Shown: one piece after another, positions 1-5,364 of the stretch
Numbering within the stretch: position 1 is the stretch's first letter
How the letters are laid out: each line of letters opens with the position of its first letter
Assembly (NCBI GenBank): GCA_030623035.1
Contig: JAUXFK010000197.1
Location: 1 to 5,380 of the forward strand
DNA: 5,380 nucleotides
Direction of reading: 5' to 3'
Source of the DNA: Deltaproteobacteria bacterium
GTDB taxonomy: Bacteria > Desulfobacterota > UBA8473
Position numbers and translations under genes: made by a program
The notes under the pieces: model-generated
Databases searched by the model: none
What the model saw: only the letters and a program-made list of their open reading frames with translations
What the model was told of the DNA's origin: nothing

Positions 1-80
1 TCGTCATTCCCACGAAGGTGGGAATCCAGTATTTCTGGCTACTTTGGCGCTTCTGGATTCCCGCTTTCGCGGGAATGACG
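1..80. repeat. Palindromic MITE/REP-like repeat made of two inverted ATTCCC-N8-GGGAAT hairpins
   Basis: Positions 2-29 and the reverse complement of 53-80 match at 25 of 28 bases, so the whole element is one large imperfect palindrome around a core of about 23 bp. Each arm is itself a hairpin: ATTCCC at 6-11 with GGGAAT at 20-25, and ATTCCC at 57-62 with GGGAAT at 71-76, both with 8-nt centres. Elements of the GTCATTCCCGCGAAAGCGGGAAT type are, from memory, common dispersed repeats in Desulfobacterota, Nitrospirota and Neisseria (dRS3-like). No coding capacity is present. The element touches the window edge, so its left limit is uncertain. It may act as a structured transcript end or be a remnant of a non-autonomous mobile element. 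Confidence 0.85.
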
Positions 81-169
81 GTCATCTTTGCGACATTACA
101 TAGATGACACGACACTAGTGGCAATACATCAAAAAAATTACGCTTTAGTCGGATGAACATAAAAAAAGA

Positions 170-198
170 TTTATCTTTGCATATGATTTTATTAAGAT
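170..198 (+). promoter_or_regulatory. Weak candidate sigma-70 promoter for glnA
   Basis: TTTATC (170-175) and TAAGAT (193-198) are separated by 17 bp and lie in an AT-rich stretch about 30 bp before the glnA start codon. A better isolated -10-like hexamer, TATGAT at 182-187, has no matching -35. No sigma-54 GG-N10-GC pattern and no recognisable NtrC or TnrA/GlnR palindrome was found between 81 and 227. The call rests on weak hexamer matches in AT-rich DNA. Confidence 0.2.
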
Positions 199-227
199 AA
201 CGGTTAATTATAAAAAGGAGGATCAAG

Positions 228-1556
228 ATGCTTTGTAACACAAAAGAAGATGTATTGAAGATCGTCAAGGAAAGAAATGTAAGTTTTATTCAGCTATGGT
301 TTACAGACGTCCTGGGTTATCTTAAAAGCTTTGCGATAACCCCAACTGAGTTTGAGGAGGCATTGGATGAGGGGATGGGTTTTGATGGTTCTTCTATCGA
401 GGGTTTTGCCCGGATAGAAGAGAGTGACATGATAGCCAAACCTGACCCGATGACCTTTGAGTTTTTACCCTGGCGAAGCGAGGAGAAACCGGTAGCGAGG
501 ATGTTCTGTGATATCCTTGAACCGGATGGAACGTCGTATAAAGGGGATCCTCGGTATGCATTCAAGCGGCTCTTAAAAAAGGCCAAAGACCTGGGTTACA
601 CCTTTTACCTGGGGCCAGAGCTGGAATTTTTTTATTTTTCCGATAATAAGACCCCAAAGCCATTGGATGAGGGTGGTTATTTTGATGCTACCCCTCTGGA
701 TACGGGTGGGCTGCTTCGCAGAGAGACTATCTTTGCCTTGCAGAATATAGGTATAAATATAGAATACAGCCATCACGAGGTGGCTCCAGGCCAGCATGAG
801 ATAGACATGAGATACGATGAGGGCCTTAGGATGGCGGATAAGACGATGACGCTCAGATTAGTAGTTAAGGAGATTGCAAAACTAAACGGAGTTTATGCGA
901 CCTTTATGCCGAAGCCTATATTCGGGGAAAACGGAAGCGGGATGCATGTGCATCAGTCCCTCTTTAAATCAAACAGGAATGCCTTTTACGATCCGAGAGA
1001 TGAGTTTCATCTTTCTGATATTGCCAAGGGCTATATTGCAGGTCTTCTAAAGCATGCGAGGGAATTGACCGCGGTAACCAATCAATGGGTAAATTCATAC
1101 AAGAGGCTGGTTCCCGGTTATGAAGCTCCTGTTTATATTAGTTGGGCCAAACGCAACAGGTCTACTATGATAAGAGTCCCAATGTATAAGCCTGGCAAAG
1201 AAAATGCTACACGCATTGAGTTTCGTTCTCCGGATCCTGCTTGCAACCCTTACCTGGCCTTTGCTGTAATGTTGGCTGCAGGGCTTAAAGGGATAGAAGA
1301 GGGTTATACATTAGCAGAACCCATCGAAGAGGATCTCTATCACTTCACCCCTGAGAAGAAGAAAGAGATGAATATCCAGGAGTTGCCAGGCAATCTCTAT
1401 GAGGCAATCCTAGAGGTAGAAAAGAGTGAGCTTGTAAGAGAGGCATTGGGGGATCATATATTTAACAAGTTTATCGAGAATAAGAAGATTGAATGGGATA
1501 GATACAGGACTCATGTTAGTAAATACGAGATTGATACATATCTAGCTAAATTATAA
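228..1556 (+). CDS. glnA: Glutamine synthetase, type I (GSI-alpha)
   Basis: ATP-dependent ligation of ammonium to glutamate giving glutamine; the family forms a cytoplasmic dodecamer. The 442-residue length fits the shorter GSI-alpha class (about 440 residues in Bacillus) rather than the longer GSI-beta class (about 470). Visible motifs are the N-terminal FDGSSIEGF (52-60), the metal/glutamate residues E131 and E133 in GPELEFF, E184 and E191 in SHHEVAPGQHE, the ATP/glutamate segment NGSGMH (235-240), KRLVPGYEAP with the flap Glu E299, NRS (310-312), and RIEFRSPDP with E331 and R333. R62 in GFARIEESD is the position that mediates glutamine feedback inhibition in B. subtilis GSI-alpha. A Tyr lies in the usual loop (Y371), but the surrounding sequence is not the NLYDLPPEE adenylylation motif. 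A strong Shine-Dalgarno AAGGAGG (215-221) sits 6 nt before the ATG and fixes the start. No glnB or amtB neighbour is in the window. Confidence 0.97.
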   Translation: MLCNTKEDVLKIVKERNVSFIQLWFTDVLGYLKSFAITPTEFEEALDEGMGFDGSSIEGFARIEESDMIAKPDPMTFEFLPWRSEEKPVARMFCDILEPDGTSYKGDPRYAFKRLLKKAKDLGYTFYLGPELEFFYFSDNKTPKPLDEGGYFDATPLDTGGLLRRETIFALQNIGINIEYSHHEVAPGQHEIDMRYDEGLRMADKTMTLRLVVKEIAKLNGVYATFMPKPIFGENGSGMHVHQSLFKSNRNAFYDPRDEFHLSDIAKGYIAGLLKHARELTAVTNQWVNSYKRLVPGYEAPVYISWAKRNRSTMIRVPMYKPGKENATRIEFRSPDPACNPYLAFAVMLAAGLKGIEEGYTLAEPIEEDLYHFTPEKKKEMNIQELPGNLYEAILEVEKSELVREALGDHIFNKFIENKKIEWDRYRTHVSKYEIDTYLAKL

Positions 1557-1584
1557 ATATGGATAGCTTTCAAAGCGTTATAGG

Positions 1585-2301
1585 CTACGCTCCTCTTATT
1601 ATATTCATGAATTCCTTGCATCCTTTACGCTCGTTAGCAAAGGCTTCTTCCAATGTAGCGGAATTTCTGAACTTGATCAAGCCTTTCAGGACTGCCAGTG
1701 TGCCCGGATTGGCAGCACATATGTCTGAAGCGATCTGTTTCGCGCGTTGTAATAATTCATCATGAGGAACGACCTCATTTACAAGGCCGCATTGCAGGGC
1801 CTTATCTGCCGAGATGGATTGACAGCTGAAGGACATCTGCTTGGCCATGCGCTGACCAACAGCCTGCTGAAGAAGCTGTGTCATACCCCACCCTGGAGGA
1901 ATTCCAATACTTGCATGCGTATCTTTGAAAGAGGCATTTTCAGAGGCGATGAGAAAGTCGCAGTTTAGAGCGATCTCAAGCCCTCCTGTGATCGCATGGC
2001 CATTGACTGCCCCTATAATGGGTTTTTTGCATGCACCAAATACATCGGGGAGGTCTTTCCCATCGCCTCGGGGGTCAATAATGTTATCTGTTGCGATTAC
2101 CTCAAGATCGATGCCTGAGCAAAAAGAGTTGCCACCCCCTGTAATTATTCCGACTTTAATGCGATCATTACTTTCTACCTCTTCAATGGAGTTATAGAGG
2201 TGTACAAGCAGATCCTGGTTAATGGCATTACGCCTGTCTGGGCGATTTAAGGTAATGAGTGCTGTTTCATCTTCGATTTCAAAAAGGAGTGGCTTTTCCA
2301 T
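1585..2301 (-). CDS. Enoyl-CoA hydratase/isomerase (crotonase) family protein, one catalytic Glu replaced
   Basis: Crotonase-fold proteins bind acyl-CoA thioesters and stabilise an enolate in an oxyanion hole; the substrate here cannot be told. The N-terminal LNRPDRRNAIN (18-28) is the classic CoA-binding start. SFCSGIDL (59-66) and GHAITGGLE (101-109) form the oxyanion-hole regions. E109 matches the first catalytic Glu of rat hydratase (Glu144). The second (Glu164 in PEINLG) aligns with H129 in DTHASIGIPPGWGMTQ, so textbook hydratase chemistry is doubtful. Actinobacterial EchA-type proteins with a THARVG..PTWG signature look similar from memory. At 238 residues it is about 20 shorter than usual at the C terminus. 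The ATG at 2301 is supported by AGGAGGT (2307-2313) 5 nt upstream. It is convergent with glnA, with only 28 bp between stops. It could take part in acyl-CoA degradation or side-chain processing. Confidence 0.9.
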   Translation of the reverse strand: MEKPLLFEIEDETALITLNRPDRRNAINQDLLVHLYNSIEEVESNDRIKVGIITGGGNSFCSGIDLEVIATDNIIDPRGDGKDLPDVFGACKKPIIGAVNGHAITGGLEIALNCDFLIASENASFKDTHASIGIPPGWGMTQLLQQAVGQRMAKQMSFSCQSISADKALQCGLVNEVVPHDELLQRAKQIASDICAANPGTLAVLKGLIKFRNSATLEEAFANERKGCKEFMNIIRGA

Positions 2302-2343
2302 AGTAAACCTCCTATTAAGGGTCTGTCATGAAATAAGTATCAT

Positions 2344-2377
2344 ATCTTTGCATCTCATCTTCAGGTCATCTTTGCAT
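2344..2377 (+). repeat. Two direct copies of ATCTTTGCAT before the crotonase gene
   Basis: ATCTTTGCAT occurs at 2344-2353 and 2368-2377, 24 bp apart, in the leader of the crotonase-like gene. The same 10-mer occurs at 173-182 before glnA, and the 12-mer GGTCATCTTTGC at 80-91 recurs at 2364-2375. All copies are non-coding and read in the same direction on the plus strand. They may be a regulator site or remnants of a dispersed repeat; no factor is recognised. Confidence 0.4.
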
Positions 2378-2427
2378 GATCCTTAAACACAAAATCTTCG
2401 AAAATAGGTTCAACTATTCCTGTGGTT

Positions 2428-2480
2428 TTGCATTTTCGGATCGTACAAATCCGACCTCAATCAGAGCCGCCCATATGCAA
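2428..2480. other. Nested stem-loop downstream of the SPFH operon
   Basis: An inner perfect 6-bp stem, TCGGAT (2436-2441) with ATCCGA (2449-2454), has a 7-nt loop. It lies inside an outer 6-bp stem, TTGCAT (2428-2433) with ATGCAA (2475-2480). The structure starts 6 bp past the stop of the last operon gene. No T-run follows on either strand, so this is not a standard intrinsic terminator. It may still protect the 3' end of the operon transcript or separate it from the crotonase gene. Confidence 0.35.
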
Positions 2481-2486
2481 CACTAA

Positions 2487-2753
2487 TTATACACTTTCTA
2501 TAGCCTCTATTATATCCCCTTGATTGCTAATTTGGTATCTTACAACAACACTATCGCCCACAATAAAGTCTTCGAGTTTACCCAATCGGTTGCCTTTTCT
2601 AAAAACAGCATGAGCAGAGATATATCCCCTAACTGAAAAGTGTTTTTCTCCAAATGTGGCCTCAACAGTTATAGTTCTATTTACAATGTCGATATCTAAT
2701 ATCTTTCCTGAAAGCTTATAATTAATGGAGCCTAACTTATCATTACTCTTCAT
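2487..2753 (-). CDS. Small beta-rich protein, 88 residues, third gene of SPFH operon (hypothetical)
   Basis: No family is recognised with certainty. The pattern SGKILDID (15-22), NRTITVEA (25-32), then LEDFIVGDSVVVRY (60-73) and a closing IIEAI resembles the small OB-like barrel of DUF5666-type domains, in which a VGDxVxVxY strand is typical. It has no signal peptide, membrane segment or cysteines, so it should be cytoplasmic unless held by a partner. The ATG at 2753 is preferred: it follows the stop of the previous gene by 4 bp (TAATAAGATG), with GGGAG (2768-2772) 14 nt upstream. A GTG at 2828 would give 113 residues but would overlap the previous gene by 71 bp and would have a Shine-Dalgarno-like AGGAA directly abutting the start. 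Tight spacing suggests translational coupling and a shared role with the two zinc-ribbon proteins. Confidence 0.75.
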   Translation of the reverse strand: MKSNDKLGSINYKLSGKILDIDIVNRTITVEATFGEKHFSVRGYISAHAVFRKGNRLGKLEDFIVGDSVVVRYQISNQGDIIEAIESV

Positions 2754-2757
2754 CTTA

Positions 2758-4008
2758 TTATAGATTTCTCCCAAAATAAAGGGAATTTTTATTGATGCTA
2801 AATTGCAAAGAAGGTTGTATAAACTCACTTCCTTTTAAAATAAAAGGGAAATAGACTAAAAGAATCCCATTTAACGTAATGTCTATCTCTGAAAGCAATG
2901 GAAATATCTTTCGTTTTGCATTCACTAAGTTTGCCAGAGTCACTTTGAGACTTTCCGTTGCCTCGCTTGCAGGAAGGGTTACAGGATAAAATATTGATCT
3001 GGGGGGGCTTTTTACAAACTGTTCTTGAGGTTGGAAAATGGTCATCTGTCTGGCCAATCGTAAGAAAAGATTTGGTTTCACTTTAAAGGCAGGTGCCCAA
3101 AAGAAGAATTTCCGTTCCTCCCATTCCTTTTTTATTGCTTTCGGCAGGTTCGCCACCCTGACGAGGTCAGCATAAGATTGAATCTGAAGCCCTTCAATTT
3201 GAGGCTTCATCCTCCAAAAGGGTAAGTAAAAGACATTATCATCATCATTATTGGAGATGATCGCAAAGTCCAACTTTTGAAACCCGCTTTTTGAAGATCT
3301 CCATAAAGAGTTGCAATTTCTACATAAAAGAACTAAAGAATCTTTTTCCCCTTCAAGATCCCATCCACAGTAAGGGCATAATGTTGGGATAAATGTTGTT
3401 TGCCAGTTTTGATGTTGGTCAAAAGGAAGGGGGTTGTTATCCTCGTTTTTTGGAAATGTACCGATGGGTCTATTCAATATTGCATCATAAACCTTGTCCC
3501 GTATAAGAATAGGTGTGTAAATTATACTGAGGGTTTCACCAATAAATGCTTGATGATAAATTGTGTTTTTGTTCGCGGATTTGGTCGTAGCGTGCATCTG
3601 TTTTTCAACGAATGAGATAACGGACTTGAAGGGTATCTGTCTCTTTATAAATTGCCCCTCCATTTCAGGTGAAACAAATTTTAATTTTAGTGCCTGAGGT
3701 CTTAACCCAAGTGAACGCGGCAATAATTGAAGGGGGGATGCAATAAAGCTGGTATCTATTATCCTATGGTCGATTTTGTATCCTTTGCATGAAAATACCG
3801 TTCCTTTGAAGCGCCAGTAAGGGACAAAAGTGATATCCTTCAAAGGAGCGTCCGAGGGAGATAAATAGTATCTCATATGGTCCTGGAGGAGGAAAAGCCT
3901 TACCCGACAATATGAACAGGAAAAGAGTCGGTCCGTTTCCTCTAGAATTACAGGAGCCCCACACTGGGGGCATTGATGTTCGATTTTCCAGCTATATCTT
4001 TTCACCAC
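2758..4008 (-). CDS. Protein with two TFIIB-type zinc ribbons in a duplicated architecture, second gene of SPFH operon
   Basis: The product has 416 residues and no known catalytic motif. Two zinc ribbons have identical spacing, CxxC-N14-CxxC: C13, C16, C31, C34 and C211, C214, C229, C232. Each is followed about 30 residues later by a proline-aromatic-tryptophan motif, FVPYWRFKG (61-69) and YLPFWRMKP (261-269), and later by a hydrophobic YxP strand (IIYTPILI near 162-169 and LVYFPFIL near 384-391). The protein therefore looks like a tandem duplication of one module. No signal peptide or membrane helix is evident. The start is placed at GTG 4008, giving a 17-bp overlap with the SPFH gene; GTG 4005 is equally possible. 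There is no clear Shine-Dalgarno, so translation is probably coupled. The in-frame ATG at 4179 would force a 188-bp overlap. B. subtilis YdjG, also zinc-ribbon and next to an SPFH gene, is a functional analogy only. Confidence 0.85.
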   Translation of the reverse strand: MVKRYSWKIEHQCPQCGAPVILEETDRLFSCSYCRVRLFLLQDHMRYYLSPSDAPLKDITFVPYWRFKGTVFSCKGYKIDHRIIDTSFIASPLQLLPRSLGLRPQALKLKFVSPEMEGQFIKRQIPFKSVISFVEKQMHATTKSANKNTIYHQAFIGETLSIIYTPILIRDKVYDAILNRPIGTFPKNEDNNPLPFDQHQNWQTTFIPTLCPYCGWDLEGEKDSLVLLCRNCNSLWRSSKSGFQKLDFAIISNNDDDNVFYLPFWRMKPQIEGLQIQSYADLVRVANLPKAIKKEWEERKFFFWAPAFKVKPNLFLRLARQMTIFQPQEQFVKSPPRSIFYPVTLPASEATESLKVTLANLVNAKRKIFPLLSEIDITLNGILLVYFPFILKGSEFIQPSLQFSINKNSLYFGRNL

Positions 4009-5119
4009 ACTGATTACAGAATATAGAATTTGATAGATTCTCGGTTCCACAATGAGGACACTTTTTGGGATGAGGTTTTTCTTCTGCCGGGTGTCCACAG
4101 CGAGAACAGAATTTTGCATTCGCAGGCAGGTTTTTATTACAATTTGAACATTGAATAAAAACGAGTTGTTGATGGCCACAATAAGGACAGAATTTCGCGT
4201 CTTTCGGAATGGTCTGTTGACATTCCGGACACTTAAATACCTCTTGTTGTTGTGCCTGCGGTTGGGATGTAGGGCCTCTAAACATTTCAGAAAACATGGC
4301 CGGCATCATTAACCCGGCTCCCATGCCAATACCCGTCCCGGCTGCCCCTTCTGCCTCAGGGATTTTCTCTAATGCCATGGCAGCCTTCATCTTTAATAAC
4401 TTGTTTATGTCATCAAAAACCCCCAGCCGGCTTTTATCGTCTATGGCCTTTTGAACTTCAGGAGGTGGGGTGATCGAATTGATGTAGAGATGAGAAAGGC
4501 CTAAACCAAAGTGGGCGAAGTCCTCTTGCAGACGTTTGTTGAGTCCTTCTGAGAGTTCATCATACTTGCCCGGAAGGTTGAGGATGGTATCTATGTTTTC
4601 GCCTAAATAATCATTAAAACGCGACACGATTACCCTGTTCAGATATTCCTCAATGTCCTCTGTATTGAATATTCCCTGAGTTCCAACCAGGCTGTTTATA
4701 AATAGTAAAGGTTGAACAACTTGAATGTTGAAGACTCCAAATGCCCTCAGACGAATGAGGCTCAGCTCTGAATCTTTAAAAGCTACAGGGTCTCTTGTCC
4801 CCCAAGTGAGATTAGGAAAGATTTTCATATTCACCATGTAGACTTCAGCACGTAACGGACTTGTGCCCGCCCATGGAATACTCAAGAGCTTGGTGATAAT
4901 GGGTATATTGGCGGTCGTTAAAGTATGACGTCCTGGTCCAAAGGGATCAGTTGCTTTGCCTTTGTAAAATAAAACAGCAACCTGGCTTTCACGGATTGTA
5001 AGTTGAGCTCCAAATTTTATCTCGCCGGAGCCCTTTTCGGGAATACGGTGGACGATTTCTTTTCCTGTTTCATCAAACCACTCAATCGCCTCAAGAAAAA
5101 ATATATTATTGGTTCCCAT
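3992..5119 (-). CDS. SPFH (stomatin/prohibitin) domain protein with three C-terminal zinc ribbons, COG4260/YdjI-like
   Basis: SPFH proteins form membrane-associated oligomeric scaffolds. This one matches the COG4260 type (called 'virion core protein-like' in some databases). An N-terminal EAIEWFDETGKEIVHRIP region is followed by GAQLTIRESQVAVLFYKG (37-54), FGPGRHTLTT (60-69), and the SPFH core with AEVYMVN (91-97), WGTRDP (106-111) and IRLRAFGVF (122-130). A helical segment covers about 155-250 and a Gly/Met-rich linker about 257-280. Three zinc ribbons follow, all CxxC-N10-CxxC: C297/C300/C311/C314, C324/C327/C338/C341, and C354/C357/C368/C371. There is no N-terminal membrane helix, so membrane contact would be peripheral. 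At 375 residues it is longer than B. subtilis YdjI (about 320), mainly from extra ribbons. ATG 5119 is fixed by GGGAGGT (5126-5132), 6 nt upstream. It is the first gene of the operon. Confidence 0.93.
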   Translation of the reverse strand: MGTNNIFFLEAIEWFDETGKEIVHRIPEKGSGEIKFGAQLTIRESQVAVLFYKGKATDPFGPGRHTLTTANIPIITKLLSIPWAGTSPLRAEVYMVNMKIFPNLTWGTRDPVAFKDSELSLIRLRAFGVFNIQVVQPLLFINSLVGTQGIFNTEDIEEYLNRVIVSRFNDYLGENIDTILNLPGKYDELSEGLNKRLQEDFAHFGLGLSHLYINSITPPPEVQKAIDDKSRLGVFDDINKLLKMKAAMALEKIPEAEGAAGTGIGMGAGLMMPAMFSEMFRGPTSQPQAQQQEVFKCPECQQTIPKDAKFCPYCGHQQLVFIQCSNCNKNLPANAKFCSRCGHPAEEKPHPKKCPHCGTENLSNSIFCNQCGEKI

Positions 5120-5213
5120 ACCCGTACCTCCCTTTTGATGGTTCAGTGATCATATTAGGCCTTTTTAATTTCCATCTTTATTCATCGGCAGGTTGTAGAG
5201 AATTCCTTAATTG

Positions 5214-5243
5214 TTTATAATGGTTATTTAGTTCCCTCAGCAA
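5214..5243 (-). promoter_or_regulatory. Candidate sigma-70 promoter for SPFH operon (alternative)
   Basis: On the minus strand TTGCTG (5238-5243) and TATAAA (5214-5219) are 18 bp apart, about 95 bp before the SPFH start codon. The -10 matches 5 of 6 bases and the -35 only 3 of 6. This would be a basal promoter, or chance in AT-rich DNA. A perfect TATAAT (minus strand, 5272-5277) also exists, but its -35 position reads ACAGGC and falls inside the sigma-54 element. Confidence 0.25.
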
Positions 5244-5249
5244 AAAAAT

Positions 5250-5272
5250 CGGTCACAAAAGCGGCGGTCACA
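5250..5272. repeat. Tandem direct repeat CGGTCACA in SPFH operon leader
   Basis: CGGTCACA occurs at 5250-5257 and again at 5265-5272, 15 bp apart. The second copy falls at the transcription start predicted from the sigma-54 element and the first just downstream of it. The position would suit a repressor or modulator, but no binding protein is recognised and the repeat is short. Confidence 0.35.
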
Positions 5273-5282
5273 TTATAACCCG

Positions 5283-5298
5283 TGCAAAACTCGCGCCT
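5283..5298 (-). promoter_or_regulatory. Putative sigma-54 (RpoN) promoter of the SPFH operon
   Basis: The minus strand reads AGGCGCG-AGTT-TTGCA. Against the consensus TGGCACG-N4-TTGCA this is 5 of 7 in the -24 block and 5 of 5 in the -12 block, with the essential GG and GC exactly 10 nt apart. Transcription would start near 5272, leaving a leader of about 150 nt. Sigma-54 control would require an enhancer-binding protein; candidate sites lie upstream at 5317-5364. PspA operons of enterobacteria are sigma-54 dependent, which makes such control of a membrane-scaffold operon plausible. Confidence 0.5.
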
Positions 5299-5316
5299 GT
5301 TATGAGCGTAAAAAAA

Positions 5317-5364
5317 GAACAGTATTGATCTTTGTAATTGAACAGTTACTAATGTATCTGTTCA
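5317..5364. promoter_or_regulatory. Candidate enhancer-binding site: TGAACAG inverted repeat plus extra half-site
   Basis: TGAACAG (5339-5345) and CTGTTCA (5358-5364) form a perfect 7-bp inverted repeat with a 12-nt spacer. A third half-site, GAACAGT at 5317-5323, repeats the GAACAGT at 5340-5346 exactly 23 bp away. All three lie upstream of the sigma-54 element, about 45 to 92 bp before its predicted start. This is the arrangement expected for cooperative binding of an NtrC-like activator. The cognate protein is not in the window. Confidence 0.45.

Noticed and set aside
1..80. CRISPR repeat or intrinsic terminator at the left edge
   Set aside because: There are only two arms in inverted orientation, without regular spacers, and no T-run follows; a palindromic dispersed repeat explains it better.
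81..227. Sigma-54 promoter upstream of glnA
   Set aside because: Every TTGC in the region was checked for a GG 10 nt upstream and none has one.
317..797. Two minus-strand open frames inside glnA (317-586 and 573-797)
   Set aside because: They are antisense to a gene with full family motifs, have no protein-like signatures and no ribosome binding site; they are shadows.
1557..1591. Bidirectional terminator between glnA and the convergent crotonase gene
   Set aside because: Only a 5-bp AGCGT/ACGCT dyad (1574-1578, 1587-1591) with an 8-nt loop is visible, overlapping the crotonase stop and lacking T-runs.
1559..2197. Three plus-strand open frames (1559-1765, 1762-1968, 1925-2197)
   Set aside because: All are antisense to the crotonase gene, which shows strong family motifs and a good Shine-Dalgarno; their translations are low in recognisable structure.
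2754..2828. GTG 2828 start giving a 113-residue version of the third operon protein
   Set aside because: It overlaps the previous gene by 71 bp, the Shine-Dalgarno-like AGGAA directly abuts the GTG, and ATG 2753 sits in a typical stop-start junction.
3400..3973. Open frames 3400-3615 (+) and 3764-3973 (-) inside the double zinc-ribbon gene
   Set aside because: They overlap a gene with two clear zinc ribbons and have no supporting start signals.
4009..4179. N-terminal extension of the double zinc-ribbon protein to ATG 4179
   Set aside because: It would overlap the SPFH gene by 188 bp across its zinc ribbons, which are clearly coding in the other frame, and the extra 57 residues look like frame-shifted translation.
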